Source: Apibacter muscae
GTDB lineage: Bacteria > Bacteroidota > Bacteroidia > Flavobacteriales > Weeksellaceae
Length of the DNA stretch: 64,000 nucleotides
Direction of reading: 5' to 3'
NCBI RefSeq assembly: GCF_007845635.1
Contig: NZ_SELG01000041.1
Location: forward strand, 186,001 to 250,000
Shown here: piece after piece, positions 42,325 to 51,556 of the stretch
How the letters are laid out: each line of letters opens with the position of its first letter
How positions within the stretch are numbered: the stretch's first letter is position 1
Translations under genes and position numbers: made by a program
The notes under the pieces: generated by a model
The model's input: the letters and a program-made list of their open reading frames with translations, nothing else
The model's database searches: none
What the model was told of the DNA's origin: nothing

Positions 42325-44049
42325 ATGCTTGAAATGCAAAATTATGATTTAACAAAAATAAACTTTACTACTTACCTTTTTTTTACAGGTAAAGGTGGAG
42401 TTGGTAAAACCTCCCTAGCTTGTGCTACGGCTGTGGGGTTAGCCGATCAGGGTAAAAAAGTGTTACTAATTAGTACGGATCCAGCTTCCAACTTGCAGGA
42501 TGTCTTTAATCAGGAATTAAATATTCACGGAAAAAATATAGAAGAAGTTCCGGGTTTAACCGTTGCTAATTTAGATCCGGAGTTAGCCGCTGCCGAATAT
42601 AAAGAATCTGTAGTTGCAGCCTACCGAGGAAAACTTCCAGCAACAGTTATTCAAAACATGGAAGAACAGCTCTCTGGTTCATGCACAGTAGAAATTGCGG
42701 CATTTAATGAATTTTGTACATTTCTTACGGACGATGCAAAACAGGATGAATTCGATCATATTATTTTTGATACAGCCCCCACCGGACATACCTTACGGAT
42801 GTTACAACTTCCTTCAGCCTGGAATACATTTATAAATGATAGCACCCATGGAGCTTCTTGTTTAGGTCAATTGTCGGGTTTACAAGAGAAAAAGAATATA
42901 TACAAACAAGCCGTAGAAATTCTTTCGGATATTCGTTTAACCCAATTAATTTTAGTGACTCGTCCAGAGGAATCTCCCTTAAAAGAAGCCTCTCGTTCCT
43001 CTCAGGAACTTAAATTACTAGGTTTAAAAAATCAAGTTTTAGTTGTTAATGGTTTGTTGGATAAAGCTAATATCACTGATGAAATTTCCCAATTCATGTT
43101 TCATAGACAACAATTGGCATTAGAAAACTTACCGAATAATTTAAAAAATATTGAATCTTACAAAGTTTCATTACGCTCGTATCACTTATCTAATATTAAT
43201 AGTATTAGAAAAATGTTACACGAAGAAATTAGCACTAAATTAGAAGCTTTTGAAAATATTTCATTTTCTAAAAATAAATTAGAGGATTTAATTAATGATT
43301 TATACTTAACCCATAAACGGGTCATTTTTACCATGGGAAAAGGCGGGGTAGGAAAAACTACTTTAGCTACACAAATAGCACAAGGATTGGCTAAAAAAGG
43401 GTTAAAAGTCCATTTAACTACCACAGATCCTGCCAATCATCTAAATTCGGATTTGATAAATAGTTCTTTCCTTACTTTGAGCCATATTGATGAAAAAAAA
43501 GCTTTAAATGAATATAAGAAAGAAGTTTTAGATAAAGCAAGGGAAACTTTAAGTGATGAAGATATTGCCTATATTGAAGAAGATTTAAGATCCCCTTGCA
43601 CTCAGGAGATTGCGGTTTTTAAAGCTTTTGCACAAATTGTGGAAAAGGCAGATGATGAAATTGTGGTGATTGATACGGCACCTACCGGACATACTCTTTT
43701 GCTTTTAGATGCTTCTGAAAGTTATCATAAAGAAGTGGAAAGAAGCCGAGGGGACATTCCGAACTCAGTGAAAAATTTATTACCCAGATTAAGAGACTCC
43801 AATGTAACTGAAGTTGTCATTGTAACCCTACCAGAAGCTACTCCCGTTTTAGAAGCCGAGCGCTTACAAAAAGATTTGAAACGGGCCAATATCTTTAATA
43901 AATGGTGGATCGTGAATTCTTGTTTATCTTTAACGAATACCAATAATCCTTTTTTGATGTCTAAAGCACACAGTGAAATCGATTGGATAGCTAAAGTAGA
44001 TAAGCTTTCCCATGGAAATGTGGCTTTGGTGCCATGGATGGATCATTGA
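42325..44049 (+). CDS. arsA: Arsenite-activated ATPase ArsA
   Basis: A 574-residue two-domain ATPase that powers arsenite efflux through ArsB/ACR3. Both halves have a P loop: TGKGGVGKTS (21-30) and MGKGGVGKTT (337-346), each with its DTAPTGHTL signature. The three metal cysteines that couple the halves are present: Cys120 (SGSC), Cys179 (HGASC) and Cys425 (SPC). The frame is open from a TTG inside arsD, but the ATG at 42325 (or 42334) fits the family. No arsB or acr3 gene follows; the next gene is an XRE regulator. The local GC is higher than in the surrounding DNA (27 of 60 at 42421-42480), which suggests transfer. Confidence 0.95.
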   Translation: MLEMQNYDLTKINFTTYLFFTGKGGVGKTSLACATAVGLADQGKKVLLISTDPASNLQDVFNQELNIHGKNIEEVPGLTVANLDPELAAAEYKESVVAAYRGKLPATVIQNMEEQLSGSCTVEIAAFNEFCTFLTDDAKQDEFDHIIFDTAPTGHTLRMLQLPSAWNTFINDSTHGASCLGQLSGLQEKKNIYKQAVEILSDIRLTQLILVTRPEESPLKEASRSSQELKLLGLKNQVLVVNGLLDKANITDEISQFMFHRQQLALENLPNNLKNIESYKVSLRSYHLSNINSIRKMLHEEISTKLEAFENISFSKNKLEDLINDLYLTHKRVIFTMGKGGVGKTTLATQIAQGLAKKGLKVHLTTTDPANHLNSDLINSSFLTLSHIDEKKALNEYKKEVLDKARETLSDEDIAYIEEDLRSPCTQEIAVFKAFAQIVEKADDEIVVIDTAPTGHTLLLLDASESYHKEVERSRGDIPNSVKNLLPRLRDSNVTEVVIVTLPEATPVLEAERLQKDLKRANIFNKWWIVNSCLSLTNTNNPFLMSKAHSEIDWIAKVDKLSHGNVALVPWMDH

Positions 44050-44140
44050 TTTAAGTTTTACATAAGTATAAAATTTAAAAATATTGCACATATAATTTAA
44101 ATTATGATTATTAAATTTTATAGAATATAAGCCTCCAGTT

Positions 44141-44655
44141 ATTTATCTTAAAATTTTGTAAATTAGCAACTATTAAAAATAACTATTTTTGTTCCATGAA
44201 TGTAGAAGTAACACAACCCAAAAAAGTGCACCAAGGGAGAAATATAAAGCGTTTTAGAGAAATGTTAGGGATCAAACAAGAAGCTTTAGCCTTGGAGTTG
44301 GGAGAAGAATGGAACCAAAAAAAGATTTCACTTTTGGAACAAAAAGAAGAAATTGAACCTACCCTACTTCAACAAATTTCCGGAGTTTTAAAAATTCCGG
44401 TGGAAGCTTTTCAGAATTTTGATGATGAAAAAGCTGTAAACGTAATTGCAAATACATATTCTTTTCAAGATTTTAAAGATAATGCTGTAGCCTCTGGATT
44501 CAGTTACCAACCTACCTTCAATCCTGTAGATAAAGTAATGGAGCTCTTTGAGCGACTATTGGAAAGCGAAAAAGAGAAAACTAAACTTATGAAGGATATT
44601 TTAGATAAAATGGGCTAATTTCTAAGATTAGTATTATAAAATTTAAGAATAGAAA
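44141..44655 (+). repeat. Direct repeat, right copy (XRE paralogue 3 plus flanks)
   Basis: Partner of 40637-41150. Homology starts about 55 bases before the XRE ATG and runs past the stop into the shared TAAG-A-TT downstream words. Same orientation as the left copy. Confidence 0.85.
44196..44618 (+). CDS. XRE-family helix-turn-helix regulator, paralogue 3
   Basis: A 140-residue copy of the regulator at 40691: the first 80 residues differ at few positions, the linker (NTYSFQDFKDNAVASGFSYQ) is its own, and the C-terminal tail is the same. The linker end FSYQPTFNPVDKVMELFER is closer to paralogue 1 (NYQPSFNPVDKMVELYER) than to paralogue 2, which hints at exchange between copies. TATTTTTG ends four bases before the ATG. 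Right bracket of the ars cassette. Confidence 0.85.
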   Translation: MNVEVTQPKKVHQGRNIKRFREMLGIKQEALALELGEEWNQKKISLLEQKEEIEPTLLQQISGVLKIPVEAFQNFDDEKAVNVIANTYSFQDFKDNAVASGFSYQPTFNPVDKVMELFERLLESEKEKTKLMKDILDKMG

Positions 44656-45022
44656 TATTCCTCAAAAATTCTATAGCATATTAATATTTATTAAATTCAA
44701 TGTTTATTGAATAAATAATTAAACCTGAGCAGTAATAATTAGTTAAGAAATATTAAGTTAATGGATTATTATATATGTAATTCTTTTTTGCATTTATTAG
44801 GTTTCTAAAGTTGTTGTTTATCAAAGTTTTATTCATTGTATTACACTCATAGCTTTAAGTACTTACTCCCCAGCATTTCAAAGAATAGAAAATAAGCCAT
44901 ACATATTTAGGAAGAAGTAATTCGTATTAATACCAGCTTTAGAAGAGCAAAGAATAATCAATTATAAAACCAGCAATTACTTAGGCAATTGCTGGTTGAT
45001 GTTTATTATTGTAAACCTTAAA
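44619..45022. other. Intergenic region after XRE paralogue 3
   Basis: No gene seen. The first 40 bases are the tail of the direct repeat. The right end holds the terminator of the riboflavin operon (44968-44997). Confidence 0.5.
44968..44997 (-). terminator. Terminator of the riboflavin operon
   Basis: A perfect 11-bp inverted repeat AACCAGCAATT / AATTGCTGGTT with an eight-base loop. On the minus strand it is followed by TTATAATT and lies 26 bases after the ribH stop. Confidence 0.75.
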
Positions 45023-45439
45023 TTACAAAGATTTAATAGTATTCACCAATTGTACTGCGGCTTCTGCCCATTCTTTTCCAGAAAAAGAATGCTCTCCATT
45101 GGCACGTGCCAATGCTTGTTCTTTATTGTTGGTGGTTAAAACTCCAAAAATTACCGGAGTACCGGTTTCAACTGCCACTTTTTGGCAACCGTAGGAGGCT
45201 TGATAAGCCACAAAGGTATAGTGATCAGTTTCTCTTTTTATAATAGTACCAATGCAAATAACGGCATCAACTTTCTTTTTTTCAATGATTTGTTTTGCTA
45301 ATACCGGGAGTTCAACCGCTCCGGAAACGGTATATTTAGAGATCTTTGCTCCCTGTTTTAGCAACTCTTGTTCGCAACTATTTTCTAATAAGTCGTTGAT
45401 GTCTTGGTTCCAAAGAGCTTTAACTATTGCAATGTTCAT
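45023..45439 (-). CDS. ribH: 6,7-dimethyl-8-ribityllumazine synthase
   Basis: Condenses dihydroxybutanone phosphate with the ribityl-pyrimidine to give lumazine, the penultimate step to riboflavin. The 138-residue protein is a little shorter than usual at the N terminus but has SGAVELPVLAKQI, GTIIKRETDHYTFV with the catalytic His73, and GTPVIFGVLTTNNKEQALAR. It is the last gene of the operon, starting two bases after the ribBA stop. Confidence 0.95.
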   Translation of the reverse strand: MNIAIVKALWNQDINDLLENSCEQELLKQGAKISKYTVSGAVELPVLAKQIIEKKKVDAVICIGTIIKRETDHYTFVAYQASYGCQKVAVETGTPVIFGVLTTNNKEQALARANGEHSFSGKEWAEAAVQLVNTIKSL

Positions 45440-45441
45440 GG

Positions 45442-46647
45442 TTAATTTTTATCTTTATTAATCTTAATGTTGTGATTTAATTGTTTTATTTTAGTTTCTA
45501 AGTAACCTTGGTTGTATTTATTTACTGTTGAAGGCAAATGAATGACTTCTACCTGATTAATAATCTCGGAGACTGCTTTAACTTTATCAGGATTGTTTGT
45601 GACTAATTTAATAGATTTTAATGGATATTGTTTTAAAACTTCTAAGGCAAAATCCCAATTACGAGCATCTATGGGTTTACCAATTTCCAAATTTGCTTCA
45701 ATGGTATTTCTACCTTGGTCTTGCAAAGAATACGCTTTTATTTTGTCTGCAATGCCTATTCCCCTCCCTTCTTGATTCAAATAAAGAAGTAATCCTTGGT
45801 TATTTTCTTGCATAAATTGTAAAAATCGATCCAGTTGTTCTTCGCAATCGCATTTTAATGAGTGAAAAACTTCACCGGTTAAACATTGGGAATGAAAACG
45901 AACGGGAACACCTTCCCCTTGTAAATCTCCCTTTGCTACTGCAATAATTTCTTCGCCGGAGGTATTTTTCCAAACAGAAATTTTAAATTCTCCGAATTGT
46001 GTAGGTAAATTACTTTCAGAGTATTTAATTACACGACTAGGGTTGTCGTAAAATTCATCCAGCTCATCAATGGTAACAATATCTATATTATAAGTATTTG
46101 CAAAGTTGGTTAGCTCATTGCCTGTCATAATTCCACCGCTGGGACTAGCAACTTCTACAATTACAGCCGATTGTCCCAATCCAGCCAATTCGCAAGCCGT
46201 GGCACTAGCTTCCGTATGTCCGCGTCTTCCTTTAAGTAAATCTTTATGCGCTGCCAAAGTAAATACATGCCCCGGAGAAATTATATCCTTATAGGTTGTA
46301 GAAGGATCTGCGGCTAGACGTACGCTAAAAGCGCGATCTTTGGCACTTATTCCTGTAGTAATACCTTCTGCCGCTTCAAAAGTTTCACCAAAATTGGTCA
46401 TAAACTTATCTCTTTGGTGATCTTCTGTTCTTAGTTTGGTTAATTTTAGTTCCTTCATACGTTCTTCCGTCATTACTAAGCATAAAACTCCGCTACTATG
46501 TTGCACCATAAAATTTACAGTTCCATCAGTTACCATACGTGCAGAAGCTACCAAATCCCCTTCATTTTCTCTATCCTTACTATCAGCGATTATAATAGGT
46601 CTACCTAGTTTTAGACTTTCTAAGGCTTTTAAAACCGTATTACTCAT
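45442..46647 (-). CDS. ribBA: Bifunctional dihydroxybutanone-phosphate synthase / GTP cyclohydrolase II
   Basis: A 401-residue two-domain enzyme. The N-terminal half makes dihydroxybutanone phosphate from ribulose 5-phosphate (DSKDRENEGDLVASA and HTEASATACELAG). The C-terminal half opens GTP (HSQCLTGEVFHSLKCDCEEQL with the zinc cysteines, then NQEGRGIGIADKIKAY). Its ATG overlaps the ribE stop as ATGA. Both precursors of lumazine thus come from one protein. Confidence 0.96.
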   Translation of the reverse strand: MSNTVLKALESLKLGRPIIIADSKDRENEGDLVASARMVTDGTVNFMVQHSSGVLCLVMTEERMKELKLTKLRTEDHQRDKFMTNFGETFEAAEGITTGISAKDRAFSVRLAADPSTTYKDIISPGHVFTLAAHKDLLKGRRGHTEASATACELAGLGQSAVIVEVASPSGGIMTGNELTNFANTYNIDIVTIDELDEFYDNPSRVIKYSESNLPTQFGEFKISVWKNTSGEEIIAVAKGDLQGEGVPVRFHSQCLTGEVFHSLKCDCEEQLDRFLQFMQENNQGLLLYLNQEGRGIGIADKIKAYSLQDQGRNTIEANLEIGKPIDARNWDFALEVLKQYPLKSIKLVTNNPDKVKAVSEIINQVEVIHLPSTVNKYNQGYLETKIKQLNHNIKINKDKN

Positions 46648-47243
46648 TTTTGTATATCGTTTATATATTTATATATAGATTTATTTAAAATATCTATTTC
46701 TGTATTTACTTGGTAACCCACTTTCCAGTAGTTTTTAACTATGGTTTGGGAAAATGTATGTGGTATAATCATTACTTTAAAAAATTCAGGGGTTACGGCT
46801 GTAACTGTAAGGCTCATTCCATCCAAAGCAATGTAGGCTTTTTCCACCAGCATATTTTGATATTTTTGATCGCAAGTGAAATATATATCGTAGGCTTCTC
46901 CGTCTTCTTCTACTTTGGTAATGGTTGATGTGGTATCTACATGTCCTTGTACAAAATGTCCACCAATTCTGGTGGATGCTGTCATTGAATCTTCTGTATT
47001 TACCACATCCCCTACTTTTAAAAGTGATAAATTGGTTCTTTCAATAGTTTCAGGAAGAACATCAAAACTAGCTTTATTTTCTTGCAATTGAGTAATGGTA
47101 AGACATACACCATTTACTGCAATGCTATCGTCAACAGCTGCATTCTGAAATAATTGGTCAGATTCTACAGTTAATTTTATAATATCTTCGGATTTTTCTA
47201 AAGATATTATTTTTGATTGGTGTTTAATTATACCGGTAAACAT
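46644..47243 (-). CDS. ribE: Riboflavin synthase, alpha type
   Basis: Dismutates two lumazines to riboflavin. A 199-residue tandem beta-barrel: MFTGII at the start, AVNGVCLTI in the first repeat, GGHFVQGHVD, then the second repeat with IALDGMSLTVTAV. It overlaps ribD by 16 bases upstream and ribBA by four downstream. Confidence 0.96.
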   Translation of the reverse strand: MFTGIIKHQSKIISLEKSEDIIKLTVESDQLFQNAAVDDSIAVNGVCLTITQLQENKASFDVLPETIERTNLSLLKVGDVVNTEDSMTASTRIGGHFVQGHVDTTSTITKVEEDGEAYDIYFTCDQKYQNMLVEKAYIALDGMSLTVTAVTPEFFKVMIIPHTFSQTIVKNYWKVGYQVNTEIDILNKSIYKYINDIQK

Positions 47244-48370
47244 AATTGTTTTTTTAATTTCTTGTAATAATTTTGAGTGTAATAATCCAGCATTACATTA
47301 TTTTCAAAGGTACGTACTTGATTTAAAACAAAGGAAGGCGAATTGGAAATTTCAGGATAAATGTTTGAATTTATAATGCCGTTGTTTAGTCCACCTAAAA
47401 TTTGATTTCCCATAAATACAAGTAATTTTTGCAATAAATCTAATTTTATAAAACTTTCCAATAAAGCGCTTCCTCCTTCTAAATATATAGATACAATGTT
47501 ACGTTTTCCTAATTCTTTTAGCATTAATTTAATATCTACCTGCCCTTGATCATTCTCTGGAATCTTTAGTACAGTACAACCCATTTGATTTAACTTAGTT
47601 TCTTGTTGAAAATCAATTTTAGGAGTGGTACAAATAATGATATTATTAGATCTTTCTTTAAATAAATCATGGTTAAGATTTATTTTACCAGAAGATGTAA
47701 CTATTATTTTTATGGGGTTGTAGTAGTCTTTTCCATCATTAATTCTTACATTTAACTTGGGATTGTCTTCGTTAAAGGTACTAGCCCCGACCATAATGGC
47801 TTGGTATCTACTACGTAAGTAATGAGAATATTGTCGGGATTTTTCATTGGTGATCCACTGGCTTTTTTTGTTAAAAGTACTAGTTTTTCCATCTATACTC
47901 GTAGCAATTTTTCCAACTACATAGGGTATATGGTTGATTCTATGATAAAAATAATCTTCGTTTAGTTGGTAGGCTTTTTCATTTAAAATTCCTAGATGAA
48001 CCTCTATACCTGCGTCTTTTAATTTTTCAATACCTTTACCGTTTACTTTTGTATCTGGATCTACATTAGCTATAATAACCCTTTTAACTTTAGATTCAAT
48101 AAGCAAATCAGCGCAAGGAGGTTGTTTACCTGTATGTGAACAAGGTTCTAAGGTCACATAAACTTCAGAATTTTCTACACTTTCTTTACTGTTCAGAATA
48201 GCCATTCTTTCCGCGTGATACTCTCCATATTTTCTATGATATCCTTCAGAAATTATTTTCCCATCTTTAACTATAACACAACCCACTTTAGGATTGGGAC
48301 AACAATAACCACCCGCCTGAGCAGCTAGTTCTAAAGCCCTTTGCATATATGTGTCTTCGGTGATTTGCAT
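47228..48370 (-). CDS. ribD: Bifunctional riboflavin deaminase/reductase
   Basis: A 380-residue enzyme: the deaminase half has HAE (His52, Glu54) and the zinc cysteines Cys77 and Cys86 in LEPCSHTGKQPPC; the reductase half follows from about residue 150 (YVVGKIATSIDGKT, VGASTFNEDNP, YLEGGSALL). It is the first gene of ribD-ribE-ribBA-ribH. Upstream I find no FMN riboswitch. A TAACTTTG element (48383-48376, minus strand) ends just before the ATG, so the operon may start with almost no leader. Confidence 0.95.
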   Translation of the reverse strand: MQITEDTYMQRALELAAQAGGYCCPNPKVGCVIVKDGKIISEGYHRKYGEYHAERMAILNSKESVENSEVYVTLEPCSHTGKQPPCADLLIESKVKRVIIANVDPDTKVNGKGIEKLKDAGIEVHLGILNEKAYQLNEDYFYHRINHIPYVVGKIATSIDGKTSTFNKKSQWITNEKSRQYSHYLRSRYQAIMVGASTFNEDNPKLNVRINDGKDYYNPIKIIVTSSGKINLNHDLFKERSNNIIICTTPKIDFQQETKLNQMGCTVLKIPENDQGQVDIKLMLKELGKRNIVSIYLEGGSALLESFIKLDLLQKLLVFMGNQILGGLNNGIINSNIYPEISNSPSFVLNQVRTFENNVMLDYYTQNYYKKLKKQLCLPV

Positions 48371-48485
48371 ATAGGCAAAGTTAGTTAAATATTTTTCTAT
48401 TTTTTGGGTTTTATAAGCGTTATAGATATAAACATCTGTAAAAAAATGTAAAATTTTATTAAATCGTTAATCATAAATTTTATTA

Positions 48486-48515
48486 CACCACTGTAAATTT
48501 TATCATTTACCGGTG
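48486..48515 (-). terminator. Possible terminator after the double-GNAT gene
   Basis: On the minus strand CACCGGTAAAT pairs with ATTTACAGTGGTG (imperfect, one bulge) about 30 bases past the stop. The T tract is weak. Confidence 0.4.
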
Positions 48516-48544
48516 AAAAAAGTGATTGTTTTTTATTCTAATAG

Positions 48545-49606
48545 TTAAGAGTTGCTCCACTCAGATTTATCTATTTTATAGATAAAATTTAATTTAGGTT
48601 TTTCACCATAATAGGTTATTTCTTTTTCATCTATTTTTTTCGCTCCTAATCTTTCAATTGCTATTTGGGAACGTTTGTTTTCAGAACCTACATGGAAATA
48701 AACGATAGTTACGTACTTAAAAATATAGTTAAGCATAAGATTTTTAACTTTAGGATTAATTCCTTTTCCCCAATAAGCTTTACTAAAAAAAGTATACCCT
48801 ATACATATGCTGTTTTCTATTGGGTTAAAATTATAATATCGTGTAGATCCAATTATTTGATTAGTTTCTTTATCCAGAATTTTAAAAGCCCCTTTACTTT
48901 CAATGGCACCATTGAAAAAAACTTCAAAAATTTCCTTTTTCCAACGATCTTGGTTGGGATGTTGTTCCCAAATTTCAGGGTCTAAAGCAACCTTATATAA
49001 TGATAAAAAATCTTCTTTTAAAAGCGGGCTTAAAAGAATCTTGTCATTTTCAAGTGAAGGCTGTAAATGAATAGTATTAGATGTTTTTATTTCTTTTTTC
49101 ATTAAAATATCGGTTTGATCTTCATTTCCTAATCTAAATACATGTTTATCAAAGGGAATAAATCCATTTTTCTTATAAAATGATATAGCTTTATGATTTT
49201 CTTCCCAAACTCCCAACCACACATATTCTAAGTTATCATGAATGGCTATCTGCATAGCTTTTTCTAACAATGCTTGTCCTACCTTCTGTTTTTGATAATC
49301 TTTAAGAACATAAATACGTTGAATTTCTAAACTTGAATTATCTTTTAATTCTGTTTGGGCTTCTTTAAAATTAATTTTTAAATAGCCTAATACAATTTCA
49401 TTTTCATTTTCAGCTATATAAAATTGGGAATTAGTATTATTTAATTCCTGGTTTAGTTGCTCCAAACTAAAACTATTTTTGCAATATAACTCCATGTCTT
49501 CCGGAGAGCTAAATTCTTCAAAAGTATCTATAAATGTTTGTTTAGCAATTGTTTGTAGAATATGAACATCCTTAGACGTAATATTTTTTATACAAATCTT
49601 TTCCAT
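48545..49606 (-). CDS. Fusion of two GNAT acetyltransferase domains
   Basis: A 353-residue protein made of two different N-acetyltransferases. Domain 1 (residues about 1-165) has the acetyl-CoA loop QKQKVGQALLEKAM and KAISFYKKNGF. Domain 2 (about 170-353) is of the RimJ/'GNAT_3' type: LLSPLLKEDF, IGSTRYYNF, IGYTFFSKAYWGKGINP and ENKRSQIAIERLGAKK. A TTG nine codons upstream is possible, but the ATG at 49606 is preferred. The substrates are unknown. Fusion may be real, as both domains are complete and in one frame without a gap. Confidence 0.85.
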   Translation of the reverse strand: MEKICIKNITSKDVHILQTIAKQTFIDTFEEFSSPEDMELYCKNSFSLEQLNQELNNTNSQFYIAENENEIVLGYLKINFKEAQTELKDNSSLEIQRIYVLKDYQKQKVGQALLEKAMQIAIHDNLEYVWLGVWEENHKAISFYKKNGFIPFDKHVFRLGNEDQTDILMKKEIKTSNTIHLQPSLENDKILLSPLLKEDFLSLYKVALDPEIWEQHPNQDRWKKEIFEVFFNGAIESKGAFKILDKETNQIIGSTRYYNFNPIENSICIGYTFFSKAYWGKGINPKVKNLMLNYIFKYVTIVYFHVGSENKRSQIAIERLGAKKIDEKEITYYGEKPKLNFIYKIDKSEWSNS

Positions 49607-49891
49607 GGCAATCTTATTTTTTAAAACGGACAAAGTAAATAAATTTTATTTAAGATTTTAAAACTTTCAAATTCTATTTATTATAGCAGAATTTTATAAA
49701 TAAATAACTGATAATTTAAACTTTTAAAATGTATAATATTTTCAATTATATAACTCTTAATAAATAATTATAAATTTTTGTTTTTAGTGACTTTTCTATA
49801 ATAAAATTTTAAAAATATAAATATTTATTAATATTATTCTATATTTGCATAAAATATGTTAATTTTATAGTATTTAAAACTTATTAATTTA

Positions 49892-50689
49892 ATGAGATCT
49901 GCGTTTGTAAATTTATGTTTATTGTTTTATATAATGTCTCCTTCTCAAGTGGGTATCAATACTAGAAATCCAGAAGCTACTCTAGATGTACGTCAATCAA
50001 ATCTGGTATTGGATGACATCTTCTCAATCAAAGATTCTCAAGGCAATCAAATTTTTACTATAAAAAATGATGGTAGAGTACAAACTAAAGGAGTAAATAA
50101 TTCGCCTTTACTATTTGATTTAAGGGGAGGTGAAGAAGGAGATGTATTAGCAGTAGGTAATACAACTTTAAGCTATGAAGATGCAGGAGAAGGAGTTATA
50201 AAGTACGAAATAGATAGTAATAAATATTACTTATCTACGGATTCTGCATGGAAAGAAATAAATTTAAAACCCTTGCGTGTTTTAGTATCTGCACGACCGC
50301 AGGAAGGTTTTACTATTGAAAATGATTTAACTAAAAAATTTATCAATTGGAAAATTTTGTCCGATGACTATCAATCTATGGACTTAACTTCTGGATACTT
50401 TAAGGCTCCACATAGTGGCAACTATGCATTTTATCTGAATATTACTTTTCAAAAATCTATGGTTAATGCAAATACTTATTTTGAAACAAATTTTCTAACT
50501 TCTGATGGAAAAAAAAATAAATGTTTAGATACCTATGCAGTTAGTTCAACAAATTATCCTACTATACAGTGTAGTGGGAGTTTTTTGTTAGATAAAGATG
50601 AAACTTTTTATGTAGAAATTTTTCAAAACACCGGTTATTCACAAACCATAATACAAGAATATAGTTTTTTTTCAATTGTTGAACTTTAA
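49892..50689 (+). CDS. Secreted C1q-like protein, copy 1
   Basis: A 265-residue exported protein. The signal peptide ends at SPSQ, followed by VGINTRNPEATLDV, a motif common at the mature start of Bacteroidetes surface proteins. The middle has DLRGGEEGD and GEGVIKYEID...AWKEI. The last 135 residues fit a C1q/TNF jelly roll: YFKAPHSGNYAFYLNITF, CSGSFLLDKDETFYVEIFQN. It begins a run of three related genes spaced by 12 and 15 bases. A TATATTTG element is at 49840-49847. Role unknown; surface binding or trimer assembly is inference. Confidence 0.7.
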   Translation: MRSAFVNLCLLFYIMSPSQVGINTRNPEATLDVRQSNLVLDDIFSIKDSQGNQIFTIKNDGRVQTKGVNNSPLLFDLRGGEEGDVLAVGNTTLSYEDAGEGVIKYEIDSNKYYLSTDSAWKEINLKPLRVLVSARPQEGFTIENDLTKKFINWKILSDDYQSMDLTSGYFKAPHSGNYAFYLNITFQKSMVNANTYFETNFLTSDGKKNKCLDTYAVSSTNYPTIQCSGSFLLDKDETFYVEIFQNTGYSQTIIQEYSFFSIVEL

Positions 50690-50701
50690 ATTTTCATTAA
50701 A

Positions 50702-51541
50702 ATGAAGTTGAAAATTCTTTGCATACTAACTCTTAATTATTTATGCTTTTATTCTCAAAATTTAGGAATTAGCATTACCAATGAAGTAACTGATGTTGAA
50801 ATTCAACCGACCCCAAATGATTTAAATGATAAACTTTTAAAAATAACCAATTCTGATGGCAAAGAAATTTTTAATGTGACCACGGAAGGTAATGTTGGTG
50901 TAGGGGTAGCTGAACCTAAAGCAGGAATAGATCTTAGAAGTGATCATAAAATACCTTTATTAGGGATAGGATCAACTAATCTATCTCCTGAAATTCTTGG
51001 AGATGGTGTAATTCGTTATGTACCTGGAATTAGTGAACTTCAAGTTTCTGTTAATAATTCTTGGTATAGATTTACATCTAACTTAGAACGACCGTTTTTA
51101 GTTGCTGCGAACAATTATATTGCTGGGACTTATCCCAATGATCAAAGTACTGTTCTCGATGGTTTTACTGTTATAAAAGATAGTTATAATGCTTTTGATA
51201 TAAATAATTCAACTTATACTATACCGATGGATGGAGTATATGTTTTTTCCTTTACTATCTCTTTTGCATACGGTCAGATTTTAGCGGATTCATATATTGA
51301 AGCATCATGGATTGCTAGCAACGGCTATGTTGTAAAATCTATTCAATATTTTCCTGTACAAGGTAATGGTATGGGTTCCATTACTTGTTCAGGTTCTATG
51401 AAACTTTTAAAAGGTTACACACTTACACCTAAAATCTATCATAATTTAGGTACTGAAAAAAAATTAAGAGTTTATGGTTCAACACCATCTCAACCTGAAT
51501 CAGATTTAAATTATAATAACTTATATATTTTTGCTCAATAA
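50702..51541 (+). CDS. Secreted C1q-like protein, copy 2
   Basis: A 279-residue paralogue of its neighbours. Signal peptide ending near FYSQ, then a more divergent N-terminal part (LGISITNEVTDVEI), the shared GVGVAEPKAGIDLRS and LGDGVIRYVPG...SWYRF block, and the C1q-like end: STYTIPMDGVYVFSFTISF, SITCSGSMKLLKGYTL. The last residues form a longer loop (STPSQPESDLNYNN) than in the other copies. Confidence 0.7.
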   Translation: MKLKILCILTLNYLCFYSQNLGISITNEVTDVEIQPTPNDLNDKLLKITNSDGKEIFNVTTEGNVGVGVAEPKAGIDLRSDHKIPLLGIGSTNLSPEILGDGVIRYVPGISELQVSVNNSWYRFTSNLERPFLVAANNYIAGTYPNDQSTVLDGFTVIKDSYNAFDINNSTYTIPMDGVYVFSFTISFAYGQILADSYIEASWIASNGYVVKSIQYFPVQGNGMGSITCSGSMKLLKGYTLTPKIYHNLGTEKKLRVYGSTPSQPESDLNYNNLYIFAQ

Positions 51542-51556
51542 ATAAGATAAATTATC

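Noticed and set aside
45252-46928. Several plus-strand open frames inside ribBA, ribH and ribE
   Set aside because: They are antisense shadows of the riboflavin genes, with no family match or start context.
48371-48544. FMN riboswitch upstream of ribD
   Set aside because: The conserved RFN core words are absent, and the space between the promoter box and the ATG is too short.
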